From the NCBI RefSeq assembly GCF_036324505.1, contig NC_086362.1:7809043-7873042 (forward strand): DNA of 64,000 bases. Direction: 5' to 3'. This stretch comes from Eleginops maclovinus. Taxonomy: Eukaryota > Chordata > Actinopteri > Perciformes > Eleginopidae. This document shows, piece after piece, positions 24,901 through 37,800 of the stretch; positions within the stretch are counted from its first letter, which is position 1; each line of letters opens with the position of its first letter. The position numbers and the translations under genes are program-made. The notes beneath the pieces are model-generated. The model did not search any database. It worked only from the letters and a program-made list of their open reading frames with translations, and was not told the origin of the DNA.

Positions 24901-27900
24901 TGGCTGCCACTTCCAGGTCATTTCTCTCAGTTACTAAAGACAGTTTGACCACAGCAGATGTTTATTTGCTAGCAGTCTTCTCCTCGATGTCGTTGTTTGC
25001 CCATTGACTTTTTGTTCGCCCTGTGTTTCCTAGCGTGTTAGCACAGGCAAAAGTGCGGTGGGAGATGTGCTTCTGTCACCGTCTTGTTCAGTCACGTTCA
25101 TGTGCGACAACAAACTGAAATATTGGACAAAAACACATTTTGCAGCTCTATTCAGGATGAAAACCTCCAGAGGGCCTTTAATAGGTTGATGACACAAGGT
25201 GAATCTTAGCCGATATTCTGTAAGAACAGATCGGATGTTTGAACACACTGAAAGCTTTTGGAAATTTAGCACGCCATAAACTTTAAAGATGATAAAATAT
25301 AATCTCCAAATAATATCGGGCAATGATATTGTTACACTTTGTTTCTTTATTCTTAATTGGAAAAGAATAACAGTTATTTACCTTCAAGCGAGGATAAACT
25401 GTAAACTCATAAAGATTAATAATTACAGCAAAAAGCATTCCTGAGGCCAGCTCTGTTCTAGGTGGTAATAATCTCACCACGTTTAGAATTCCCTTATTAG
25501 ATACTGCTCTGTTAGAGAACTGTTTGGAGACATCCCTAACAGCACAAGTTTTAATGAGACGAAAGCCTTTATTGGAGTTATTAGGACTATGAAGCAGATC
25601 ACTGAGCAGCGGCAAAATAAAGTTTAAATGACCGGAAAGAAAAAGATGCAACGGGAAAAGTAAATGACACACCATTATGGACCCATTATTACGTTCAAAT
25701 ATTTAAGCTATTGCCTAAAATACAGAGAACATCTACATGAAAGAAGGTTGTTATTTATTATGTTTTCCTGTATAGATGTGTGATGTAGCATTGTAAGGCA
25801 TACAAACCTATGATTTAGTAAAGGGCTGATAACATCTTTAACAGTTTTGTATAATTTTTTATCATAAATATACACAAACCATCATCTAATATCCAGTAAT
25901 ATCAGTGAGAAAAGTTCCATGCAACAACAAATAGCAACTTATTGTTGCGTGGCACACTATCAGGCTGTGATGTATTGGAAGTAGGAGTCATGATGTGAGA
26001 ATCTAAATGAAGTCTACATTCTGCACGACCTTGTGCTTATTAGTATCAATCATTCACACCTGTAGCGCTAACACAACTTCCCAATAACTTGTTTTAGCTA
26101 AGATATTTATAACAAATGACAATTATGTATGATTTTATCAAATATCAGTGAAATATGTCCCATATATATCCTCACTGCAATTAAATAAGATCATTTCCAT
26201 GCCAGCAGAAATAAGGAGAGTCCAGTAACACAAACCAATGCTGGTCTTATGTTCAATATGCTTTTGTTCTTGAGGAAAAGAAGATTTAACTCTGCTTGCT
26301 CTTGTTTTACAGCATTTATGTTAAAGTGTTTTTGATTAGCTTTTGTATTCAGTGACATAAAATCTGTAAATTCAAAGCCAGGGAACAGTGTGATTGCACA
26401 GGTTGTGTAATCAATAATAAACAACAGAGTGTTTTCCAATCAAGGCAGAACACAACCTGGCCTTTTACAAGCTGCCTGCAGAGAGAGCCGAACATAATTA
26501 CAGCAGCGTGCGTATGGATCTGAATACCACAGCCCCCGTATGATTGCTGTGATTGATGACAGTGTACAGCTTAGAGCTCACACAGTGTTTAATTCAGAGC
26601 AAAGCTACAAGGCGCGTCGTTCTGCCTGAAATAACTGTCTGACACTGCCGGCTATTACCATCTTTTATAATAAATTTTAGAGTTTTTAATACAGCTTCAC
26701 TCAATAAAGTGCAGCTAATGTATTTAGCATGTCAGAAGGAGGCAATAAAGAGCACGTTAGCTTTGCTTACATGAATAGGAATTAGAGTGCACATATTAAA
26801 AAGGAGACAGGTTACTAAGCCAGATGGATGAACATTGCATTGAATAAAAGAACAATGCACAGCTTTTCCTGATAGCTTCCTGTTTCTGGATTTTAAACTC
26901 TAATAATGCTGAAAGATAAACTGTTGCTTTATGTCTAACTTTTAGAGGAAGTCTTTTAAATTGCGCTAAACAGAAACAACACCTTTCATCCTTTCTGAAA
27001 GATCATATCACTGAATGTTTGCACTTCTTGAAAAAATGTTACGTGGTTAGTTGTGATCTCATTTTCGGTGCAATGAATGTATTGTGTTTGGTTGTTTTAA
27101 GAGTTTACTGAATGATTAAATATGTGTAAATATCAGAGATCAGTCGAAACTATTCATAGACGTTGAATGTTTTATCCTACTCATCTGCACAGCTCTCCTT
27201 ATTCATATATTTATTCATACTGTTAGTTCAAAAAGTGGGTAAAAACATGGCTTGCTTGTATCATGAAGCTGCAGAAAGCTTTGGTTCCCTCTGCTGGACC
27301 TTTTGCTCACTCTGTTTGCTAACGTTTTTCGATGTTCTCCAACCCTCTATTCATGCAGGAGTTGTTTGTTCAAATAACAGAAGGAATATCGATGTTTGTC
27401 TCTCAGCCTTGTGTTGTCTATTTTTGGCAGTCTGTCAAGCTCTCAAAGTCTGGTTGTATGTTGTTTCAGTACGAGTAATAGAACCTTATATAAAAAAAAA
27501 GGTCATGCGACAGCAGCTAAAGTACCAAACAATAAGCCCCTTCATGTGCATTCTTTCATCTTTAGTACTGTATGTGTCTCTTAAAGCCCCCACGTTTTCT
27601 CAGCAAATATATTTATAATGCAAACATATTATACCCCAAGTTCAATGACCAAACATGTGAGTTTCATATGGCTCCAAAGCATGTGCTTTTTGGTGATAAA
27701 TGTGAAGAGTATTGTTGAAGCCATGCACAGCCTATGATCCATTCACACGTGTCCCAGAGCATTTATAATCCGCACCTTCACTACTTAATGACAGAACGCC
27801 ATGAGCCACAGCTTTGTATGTACTGCTTCACAGAAACACGCTCAATGAGTCAAAGACACACACAATTGATCCCGAAAACACACCAACCCTCCACCAGGGG

Positions 27901-29525
27901 TTTAGAGTAAAACCATGACAAAGAGTGGATAATGTGCCACAGTACACAACATACATGTATCTGGCACGGAGAATGCACTACCTTCAATACTTGCATGCAT
28001 TGCTCTGTGGACTTACTTACATGTTAATACTGATTTATTCAGATGTAATTAATCAGAAATGTTTTAATGCACTGTAAGGGAAATTAAGATTTTTGTCTCA
28101 TGAGTTTTTTTGATTGAATGTTTTCAAAATCAAACAGCATTCATGTTTTTCAGACCAAAATGATGAACAGACTGCACATCGGTATCTCACTTTGTCCTCA
28201 CTCGAAAAGTGCAGGGACTCGAATGAAGAAAAGTGACTCTAGATTTTCACAATCCATCGTGTGGATGAGAGTGGGCAAGATAAAACAAGGTTGACAGGGA
28301 TTTTATGTACAGAAACTAGAACCACACCACTACAGGGAAAACCAAAGTGGCACATTTGAAAAGAAAAACAAAGTCACCTCTTATATCGAGTAAGTGTTAT
28401 AAATGCAGGTAAAAAAAGGAAAATATTTCATTTCCAAATGATCTCGACCCATTTCACCTTGCCATAGGGGAAACAGATTGGTGATATAAAGAACAGGTGG
28501 TCTTCAGAGCCACAGAGACCCCATCACTCTATATTAGACTCACACCTTTGAGGACATAATCAGCATTGTATCGTCTCCAGTGTGCACAGGTTACACTCAT
28601 GTGAAAATCAAAACAGTAATCAAGTCATGAAGCAGGAACCATCTTTAACTGCTTGAATACGCAGCACTCATCCAAACACAAATCCCTGCATTACAACTGA
28701 AGAGGGAAACTTTGTGCAAACTTCCTTACTTTAAAACTAACTGAATAACTCTCCAGTTTCCTCATTTCAGAAGGTGACACCCACTAATCTTTTTAATTCC
28801 CCTCTTTTTATTCAGGAGAGAAAATCAAATGCCATCACGTCTCTGTCCATCTGCTGCAGAATTACATTCAGTCCTCATCTGTCTCACTCTCATCAGGATA
28901 AACCAGTTAGCCAACCCGCAGATGATGCCCGCTTTCAAATCTAATTCAATTTAATTCAAATTCAATAAGCCAATCATCAATCTCAAGCTGCTGTAGAGAA
29001 TATCTGATGAAAAATAAAAGCTTGATATGTTATATAGAAACAGAAAGGTCAAAAACAAAAGGACTAAAAGCAGATATATGTATAACACATCATGAGCTAA
29101 TTAGCAGCTAAGTCATGTGAATTATGCAGAGATTAAACTTATTAAATGAGCACAGGTAATTTAAATGTACAGAATGACACACTACTCAACAGCCATACAG
29201 CAGTTTCAAAAAATAAGGAAGTATCCAAGACAAATTCACAAACTTTTACAAAAAAAAAAGTAATCAATCTTACATTTTTAAACACATAAATTAACCACAA
29301 AAATACAACGGTGTGAGCAACAGATGGGGGCCCTGGATCACAAATAAACATATTGACATGTACTGTCTTTACACATAAACAGAGGATATCGTCCCCTGCA
29401 GACGCTTCAGAGCTCCTCACAATCTGAACAAACTATGCTTTTAAACCTGTGCAACAGCAAGTGGTTGATTTCTACTTTTAGGAAAAAAGAGAAATCCCTT
29501 CCAAACACTGAAGGAGTTTCCTTAC
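18961..29525 (-). other. kcnip4: interval between the two alternative first exons
   Basis: About 10.6 kb, intronic for transcripts starting at the e-type exon and 5' flank for those starting at the a-type exon. It contains a purine-rich ggaagagaggga run near 19180-19215, a short GT run at 20466-20480, a dispersed repeat at 20682-20858 and an 11-bp perfect hairpin (CAGAGCCAGAG arms) at 21170-21200. Most of the remainder is AT-rich with no recognisable exon, RNA gene or transposon coding sequence. Open frames here are short and domain-free. Confidence 0.7.
20682..20858 (+). repeat. dispersed repeat, 'ttacctcc-(gc)caaggaggt' family
   Basis: Begins ttacctccactaaagagg and continues with caggattatg, a ttttatgaaact segment, attttggagccgatctgaat and tttgtcaaaattgtgag. 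This order matches a very common animal and teleost dispersed repeat (tacctccgccaaggaggt, then caggattac, ttttcatgaaactt, attttggagcggatccgaat). I cannot assign its class from memory. Confidence 0.7.
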
Positions 29526-29625
29526 CGTCATAACCGTCTGCTAACAAACCAAAGCGCTCCAACACTTTCACAAACAGCACCACCAACACCAGCACCGCAA
29601 TCATCTCCAGACCCTCCACGTTCAT
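29526..29625 (-). CDS. kcnip4: kcnip4 alternative first exon, e-type (transmembrane)
   Basis: Second alternative first coding exon. From the ATG at 29625-29623 it encodes 33 codons plus one G before a GTAAGG donor (29525-29520). The protein begins MNVEGLEMIAVLVLVVLFVK and ends ERFGLLADGYD. I recall a mammalian KChIP4 transmembrane variant, usually called 4e, with MNLEGLEMIAVL...VLFVK...FGL and the same 33-residue length; the letter is from memory. About residues 8-28 are hydrophobic and would insert in the membrane. The last G joins AC of exon 2, giving [12 protein letters not shown]. Two further in-frame ATGs lie upstream, at 29634 (adds MLT) and 29673 (adds 16 residues including a Pro run coded by a G9-type tract). 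I chose 29625 because it matches the family and has A at -3. The frame is intact. Confidence 0.88.
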
Positions 29626-29718
29626 GGTCAACATGTCGGGGGGGGGGGTCACAGCCTGCACAGAGCCCAGCATGCAGCACTGCCTGCAGGCCGTTAAACT
29701 CCATCAAAAACCTGCATC

Positions 29719-29724
29719 TTTATA
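29719..29724 (-). promoter_or_regulatory. kcnip4: TATA-like box upstream of the e-type exon
   Basis: TATAAA on the gene strand within CATTATAAAG, 94 bp upstream of the preferred ATG. A start about 25-30 bp downstream would leave a leader of roughly 65-70 nt. This is a motif-level call only. A G-rich stretch (ggggacgggggggcg, near 29763-29778) lies further upstream. Confidence 0.4.
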
Positions 29725-30350
29725 ATGAGGAGAGACCGGGAGACATTCCTACGAGGGAGGGACGGGGACGGGGGGGCGAAAATAAGGAGGGGCGTGAGGA
29801 GAGAATGGAAAAAAGGAGGGAAGAGGAGTGATGAACACCGTCACAGTGATGAAGAGCAAGAGAAATGACAGAGTACGAGAGATGGTCACTACTGACAGAC
29901 TCCTAACTGAGCATTAGCAGACTTTAGCTTAGCGGTAGTGGCGTGCTGTACATCCTTTAAAGCCTAACATTAGCTTTTGACTTCAAACATCATTAAATGG
30001 TGTTAATATGTGGGGATTATCCTGCTGAACAAAACCTGTAAGCACCATACATTTTTGTTTCTCAGAGATTATTTTCAAAAATCCAAATTCCATTAGAGTA
30101 ATTGGATTTTTCCTCAGAGAACCAGGTAGATGCTGCCTTCATGGTCCACTACAGAAATACGACATCCCCTGCACCACTCTACAAGCAGTCAAAATACTTC
30201 ATGAATAGTATAGGTTAAAGACAAACAGGGCTTTTAATTCGAACAGTGTTGACAAATGAAAGAAAAATTGCTGTAACTTCACTGACATTAAGAACATCAT
30301 GATATTTCACTGACTCCAATGATGTAAAAATAATTCCAACATGTCCAAAC

Positions 30351-30647
30351 TGTGACGATCCTGCGTCCCTGTTGTCCCTGTAATGGTGTCTGTCCCTTTA
30401 ATGATTGTTCCCTTTCTTTCATTAGCGCTGATTGAAGGCACCTGGCTGAGCAGTTAAAGGCCGGAGCCAGAGTCTTGCCCGGTCTCTCTTTTGGCTGAAG
30501 GACTCCCCACATCTACACTACTGATCTTACTGACTAACACACCTCATGATGGTAGGTCTTTGATTTGTTTGCTATAATAAATATATTTTCTTATAACTTT
30601 GTCCTTGCCACCGTTTTTTTGTTGTGGCCAAGAGCCGGGCCATGACA
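30351..30647 (+). mobile_element. MITE-like element, 297 bp, AAAC target duplication
   Basis: Starts TGTGACGATCC and ends GGGCCATGACA, so the termini are imperfect inverted repeats (TGTGACG against TGTCATG). It is flanked on both sides by AAAC (30347-30350 and 30648-30651), a plausible 4-bp target duplication. The interior (ttaatgattgttccctttct; attgaaggcacctggctgag; aataaatatattttc near the 3' end) has no transposase frame. It resembles the TGTCACG...CGTGACA class of non-autonomous elements common in fish, but the exact family is not assigned. It is about 0.6 kb upstream of the e-type promoter. Confidence 0.6.
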
Positions 30648-30972
30648 AAACTTATCTTTTCTCTCCAGATAACAAGTAAGGCTGAGTTGTGGGTGGACTA
30701 ATGAGGTAACCGCAACACCCCCTGAAGTCAAAATAAATCAGAAGCCTTAAGAAGGATGACACGAGCAAGGGCAGAGAGAGAGACAACACAGAGGAGACAC
30801 AAAGACCAAAAAAAGCTAAATATTTATTTTATCCACCAGCCTATTACACAACACACACAGGAAGATAATCCTCCATTTATCTCCACACATGTCATTGTTT
30901 GGACAGTTACCTTGGAAACCACCTCTGGGAGGCTCATTTAGCCCACTATCAGTTACTCTGCTTTATTTATAT

Positions 30973-31040
30973 GTGAGAGTGAGAGAGAGAGAGCGCGAGA
31001 GAGAGAGAGAGAGAGAGAGCAAGCGCGAGCGCGAGCGAGC
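30973..31040. repeat. (GA)n / GCGA purine-rich microsatellite
   Basis: GAGAGA tract with GCGCGA interruptions, ending in gcgagcgcgagcgagc. Confidence 0.95.
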
Positions 31041-33983
31041 ATATACAGGTAATACGATTTGACAGAATGTAAAACTCAACACTGTAAAGTAAAACTACTG
31101 TTCACTGTAATGATTTATAAATATGTGTATCGGGTGTGCTAGAAGTTAAAGGTATAGCTTTACAGAGAGAAAGAGAATCTCAAGAGTTGTGTCGTAATTT
31201 GAAATGTCTTTTTGCATTATCTCTGAGATGTGTGTTCCTGCTTTCAGAACCTAGCCTACCCTCAGATAAACTTTCTAGCATCTGCTCTCCAATAACCTCC
31301 CAACTTTACTCGGGGTGTAATCAGGGCCCGTGGCTAATGCTAATGAAAATAATCAGAGTTCTGTGCATATCATCAGCACAGTGTGCTGTATCAATCAGTG
31401 TGTTGAAGGTAATTGGCAGTGTCAGGAGCATGGTGGTGCTGGATGAAGAAGGAGCATGCACTGAGAGAAGGTCTGCAGCACCTGCACACTGCTGCAGGAG
31501 GAATATCATTTATTATATCTCAGAAATCCTAACTGCTCTGCTGCTTATTCTATGTCTTAGGTTGATTTCATCAATGTTTCATCAGTTTTAACTTCATTTA
31601 AGGTCATTTTCAACTTTCAAAAAAATAAGTTTGAAGTTTGAGGGAGAAACAAAAAGCTGAAAGTGTATACTAAATGAAAAGGTGTAGCCTGCATACTACG
31701 CATACTCATAAATTATTCCAATCAATTCTCAGTTAAATAATACAATTGTAGATTAATGATGCTTTTTTATGTTTTATTCATTTTCTTTTGTGACAAAAAA
31801 TCAATGTCTTATACTTAATGAGCAGTCTCAAATTAATTGAGTTATTAGGTCATTAACACTCACTGGGAATGGTGATAATTAAGATGATTATAATTATGCA
31901 CAAACAATATTATTATTTAATTGATTATATATTTATATTTGAAAACAAAAGTGGGTACCATATTGATTGTTCTCATTGTCCCGAGATGACTCTTCATTTT
32001 TCATTGTATTCAAAAATCAGGAAATGTCAAAACCATGAATTAATCTAGTAAAGATACAATTTATGCTTTTACTCTTGCACCCTTAAAACTATGAACATGA
32101 GCATTTTGTTTAACTGTACACATTTGTCCCGGTCTTCAACCTGCAGCTGAAAGCAGTCCGACAAATGTATTCGCTTACGTTAACTTAAATCAAGTCACAA
32201 TTGAATTCCAAGCTGCAGCATTGGCGTTAAAACTTATGAATGTGTTCCATTTGTTTGGAGAAATTACACATGAAAGCCCCCATGGCCTTTAGACTTCAAA
32301 TAATATGCTTCATTGCAAACTAATGTTGTCTGGGTCTTGTTAAACTGCCAGTAATGGATATTGGTGATGGAGTGAGTTTGCAGTCAATATGTTCAGATAA
32401 TTTCTTAGAAGGGGAACATAATTCAAAGTGTTCACAAGTAGTAAAATCAAACATGCTCTTTCTTTGACTATACAACAATAATGAAGGGCTTGCAGGGTTC
32501 TACGTGAGAAGTGAATTATTCCTCAATTATTAATTTGAATAATAATAAGTGTGAACTTTTATAAATGACAACCTAGCAGGAAGTTTCCTTCACCTTACAG
32601 GAAAAAAATATTTGCATTGCCTTTCAGTAAAGAGCCATTAAAATAAATGAAAGTCTCTTTTTGTAATTCTTTTTTAAAGAAGCTTCTCTGTGGGATTCCG
32701 CTGCCACCAAGTGGAATCTGAAGGAATTAAAAATAGCTCAGAATAGAATCAGTTTCCACTCTTTTCAAAGTATATTTTCGTTGTCAGTGCATTACGATAA
32801 TGGCCGTATGTTGTGTCACATCATACTTTTCATTTAGTGTAATATCCCTGGTTTGCAGTAGAGCTTTGATACTCTGTTGCTGTGAATCATGTGCTTCAGT
32901 GCTTACATATGTGTGTCTGTGTGCATGTTCGTGCGTAATATTGCATGTTATATTCAGGCCCTTGGCACAGATTGAATATAACAAGTGACAAAAACTATGT
33001 CTGTCAGCAGGGCTTGTGGATAATGACAATGTTTTCTACCATTAGGCAATTTATCACCACACATTGGCATACCATCTTTCTTAAAAGTTAACTTTGGTGC
33101 TGCTATACATTCGCTGGACCCTTTTGATTTCTGTTTAGCAAGCATGATTGATGCTATAATCTAGAAATAACAGTTGTGTAAAGTTTTAATATCAACATTT
33201 CACCATTGTCTCACTGATCTAACGAGGCTCTTTAAAAAGGACGCCACCGACAGCAAGAACAGGCTACCCTCTCATCATTGAAGTCATTATTATGGAAAAA
33301 CTATGGGATTTCTTGGACTGTGCTGAACAGGAGCTTCAGTTGAGAGGTTGTTTCACAAGTCTCTGCTGAACTGAATCGAAAATCCCGTAAATGATGGACT
33401 TTGGTAAGACACATGCTGAAGCTAATGTAATATAATGTATAAATGTAATACAATTTAGTAAAGACAGGGACTGCAGATGTCACGATGTGCTGCTATGACC
33501 CACAGTCAGTCTATCTAATCCCACTTGCTGCACCTTGATTATCCTCCAAGCAGGAAGCTAATCATTACACAATCTGTGGAAGCGCCCCCCTCCCTCCTGA
33601 TACTGGTCAGTTTACCCGTTGGGGATTCAGGGATTATTTCACAGAACAAACTGCACCCCACTGAGGGAAACCCAGAACAAGCTTGCAGCCTGAAAGCTGG
33701 TGCAGTTTCTCTTTTCAATTTAAATGCTAATTTATAAAGCTGAGTACAGTGTAATGACACAGTGACTTTGAACAGAGCTGAGATTACATGTTGCTGATGA
33801 TAAAAGAAATGCAGAGGGAAGCGAGAAATGTAGGTGACCCCTCCCTTATGTAAGAACAGCCTTTGTGCATTTGCTTTTCACATATCTTAAGACTTTTACA
33901 TAACACACAATAAAATCAGTCTCATTGTCAAACTGCTGTGGGATGGAATCTATTTCATTTCAGGATCATTTTCCATGGAGAGT

Positions 33984-34130
33984 ATATCAATTGTTGATAT
34001 ATTAAAATGTCAGAAAATAGTGGACAGTCCATCCAAGGTGGGTCTAAATCCATGAAGATGTCTTTAAACATGTCAGTCCAAAATACAAAGATATTTACTT
34101 TAATATGATTTAACACTGAGAAATACTAAA
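33984..34130 (+). repeat. decayed teleost dispersed repeat (tagggctgcaac type)
   Basis: The run aaaatgtcagaaaatagtg, then ccaaggtg, atgtctttaaa, cagtccaaaatacaaagata and tttacttta follows the order of a very common teleost repeat (aaaatgtcagaaaatagtga, ccaaggtgacgtcttcaaa, cagtccaaaacccaaagata, ttcagttta). The ends are eroded. Confidence 0.7.
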
Positions 34131-34607
34131 CATGTCAGCACTAGAGAGGCGGAAGACAGCATTTAAAGACGCTCGCATAAAAAAGGACTTCAACAAATAA
34201 GCTGTACTCTGAAAGCAGCTCAGATTAAAATCATAAAGAAGATTTACGTCCTGAAATTAAAGTGACCCTAAACAAATAGAAAGGACCCCGGGCATGAACC
34301 AGTCCCAAAAGAACTTCTCATTGGCTCATAGTTCAAACTTGGATTTGGATCAATAGACACCTGAGGTGAGAAGAGAGTGCTGTAGAAGCGAGAGCATACC
34401 AAATGTTCTCAAAGATCACAGCATGACAACATCCGTCACTTCTGACCGGTTCTGAGGAAAGTGCTGCAAGTGACAGATGGGCTGGAAACATTTAAATACA
34501 TGTGAGGATCTGTAGCAAACAACACTTTTTTGTACGTCTGTAGAATATCGTTTCTAAGCCAGGAATTCTCTGCACTAAATATTGCGCGTACTGCTATCTG
34601 GATATTG

Positions 34608-34805
34608 CACTGAAAACACTAAAACTTTGACTTTCATAAAATGCATTATGTCTCGTCTTGATTACAATTTCACACCACTGCATTACGTTCGTTGAAAGCA
34701 ATAATATTAACTTCATATTATTGCTTTCAACTAACCTAATACAGTTATGCTAAATGTGTTGACATAATACATTTAATTAGAGTCAGTGTTTCAGTTTGTT
34801 CAGTG
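34608..34805. mobile_element. fold-back MITE-like element
   Basis: Two long inverted arms (34608-34707 and 34715-34805) separated by a 7-nt loop. The inner 17 bp are a perfect inverted repeat (GTTGAAAGCAATAATAT), the inner 30 bp match at 27 positions, and homology continues out to CACTGAA / TTCAGTG at the tips. The middle of the arms differs by an indel of about 9 nt. It has no coding capacity. A target duplication is not clear, so the outer boundary is uncertain by some bases. The structure fits a palindromic non-autonomous DNA element. Confidence 0.7.
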
Positions 34806-37800
34806 TACAAAACAAACTATTAGTCTTGGTCTTTTTGATACTAAAGAAGAAGGGAACGTTTAAATACAATCACTGCCCTCTTAGATATGATCATTTAAAG
34901 AGTACTGAATGTGTTTTTCCTGATGTAGCCACAACATGAAGTCTACTCTCAGTTCTGTCCATCACCTCTTCTGTTAAGGACTCAGCACCAGAAAACAAAC
35001 TTCAGCATACCTCAGCTTCGTGACAGTAACCAGCAGTGTTTTTGTTCTGTAAATCGGGCACTTTCAAGGTATTGTCCTTTTCGGTGACTGAAAGGCACAA
35101 AGACAATCATTTACCAGTTGGTATTCTGAGTCATATTTAATGTTTTGCCTCCGAGTGTACCTAGCTCACGCCCACACACACTGCTCATAACAACACCGAC
35201 AACAGATTGATATTGACAGAAAGCTGGAAAGGCCGAACACATCAGCGAGTACTCACATGACTGACACGTCTCTTATGCGAGGAACATTTCAAACACTCAG
35301 AGCGTGAAAAGAGTTGCAGGCTAAAGTTCCTCTGGGCACCATCATCTCTTCTCATGTAGATGAGTGAGGCGATGGGAAATAATGGAGGGTATTGGAGTGG
35401 TGTGGAGGAGCACTCGTGTCTCTCACACCGTGCATATTTTATTATTTTGTCCTCATCTAAAAAACACTTCATTTTGTGCTACAGGATTAGACAAAATGTT
35501 CCTCAATTTGATTAGAGTTTTGATCACGACCAAATGCAAACAATGTCAATCACCATTTCCATGACAGCTTCAAATGCAGTTCAACACACAAAAAGAGAGT
35601 CTTTGAAAATGATAATTGTTTTGTGAACAATACAAATGTTCTGCTTTTGTTCTTTTATGATCATTGTATTGACAGTCTGTTGAGGAGTCCACAGCTCGTC
35701 TTCTATAAACAGATGTCTGCATATGAATGCACAATCTGTTACATTGTTTTTATTCATTTATCTGTATTCATATGCAAATAGCGTTTATATAAATAATACC
35801 ATTACGTCTTCTGGACCAAAATGATCAGTTTTTGCATCTTAATAGCTAAACCTAAGACTCAGCCCTGCTTATCAGCTGACTACAGCCAAACCCCCAAAAA
35901 TATTTGACGCTGCCTTTTTTCAAATGTTGAAAGAGAAACATGGTTTGAAGTCATCACAAGCTCCAAAGGTCTTATCGTATCATCTACTGTCTGCAGTTGA
36001 TTTATTTTTTATTAAAAATGTACTTCTCTTACAACTTTAAACTGCAGGTATAATGACATCATAATTGTACTGCTGTGCTTTCCTACATTTCTCAAACAAA
36101 GATTCCCCCTTTCTGCTTAGCATGGCATTATGGGACAGTCCATACATTATCTACTCCAAGACTGTGTGCATCTGGATCCCATGTTCCCCTTTCTAGGTCC
36201 CTGAGAAATGTGCTTACAGTGCACTATAGTGCCCGCTCTGTATGATTTATTACCCTCATTTGTTTTGCTTTTAAGCCCACTCCCCAGTAAAACCTGACTT
36301 ACTGTACTTTAAGTGTCTGTCTCCAACTACTGTATACAACTAAATATTACCTTGAACAGTTACTGCCCGCCGGCCGCCCACTAAATATTTCATTGTTGTT
36401 TAATGAAGACAGTCCAGACTTCTTCTTTTGTTTCCGTGACAAGCAGTGATCAGCACATAATCACAGGGAGACAGAGACGTAACATAAGAGTGTGTGTTGG
36501 CAGAGAGTCTGTGTGTGTACTGCCACTGTCAAACCAATTATCAGAAAAGCAAATGGAAATTGCAGAGCAATTTTGTGGAGTTCTGACCAAAATGTTTTCT
36601 AAAGGTGGGCGATTGCAAGTCAATTTCATGGACTGCTGGTGTTGGAAATGCGGAGAACAGTTGATTGAAGAGGAGCTTTAAGGACACATGAGTCCAAAAC
36701 ACACAAAGACCAATGCAGGACAATGTCAAACACAGAGAACATATTTTCTGTGCTAATATTTGAGCAACATTTCCACCGACTGAAGCACAACATACCAAAA
36801 AACTAAACAGGCGGTAACGTTTCTTCTTAGGCAATCAGTTTAGCTGCTGACTGCTGAAAAATGCATGTAATTAAAGCATCTCTTCACTTCCTACCTGTTG
36901 TCTTGCGTCTTTGTTTGGGCTGCAGAGAGAAGATGACCATTAAAGCCCCCATGATGCCCTGCACACTTTCTCACTCAGCGATCTGGAAGTCCTCACTCAA
37001 ACACTACGATGGCTTGACAGTGAAAGCCTCACATGAAGAATGAAGCCTCCGGTCTAAACTCTCCTTTTTTATCCAGCAGGGCTATGTGGGCAGCAGGAGG
37101 AGGAAGAGAAGTGGGAGGAAAACATGCATTGAGTTTTGAATTTTGACGCGCATGCTCCACAGCCCCCCCCTCCCTTCATCTGTTTTCCCACTTTGAAGTG
37201 AGCGCTCGCTATCTGATCTGTGCCTGCAGACGCTACTTTGTACCAGTTGAGCACCTATATTAATTGGGATTGCAACATGCTGTGGAGAGAGCTGGTGCCC
37301 TTTACTGCAGACCTTTCTTCACACTGGGGCGGGCAGGTTGGCTAGGAGATGAGAGAGAGCTCATGCTGGCGATAAATATTATTCCTGACTTAAGTTTCTC
37401 TCCTGCTGGGGACGGGAACAAGAAAACAAAGAGCTTGGGCTAGTCATCAGATATTTAAATTATGAACAGGCAATCGGTGTCGACCTTTAGACACTGATAT
37501 ATGAAAGGGAATATTCCTTTGGTTATTTCAACAACAAGATCCATTGTTACTGAAAGAAATCTGTCTTTGAAGCCACAAAAGAACTCAGCTAAAATGTAAA
37601 TACTCAGCCAGTCAGTCATATTTATATCAAAGAGAAAAATGTAATAGATATAGAAAGATGAAAAATGTAGCAATATTGTATTTGAAGTGAGACAGGTCAA
37701 TGCAATACTGCACAGAAAATCTTGCATCCATGTGCAAGTTATTCCACATCCCATAATACGACCTATATAAAAAAAGAGATTGGTGATCAGAGGTGATCCT

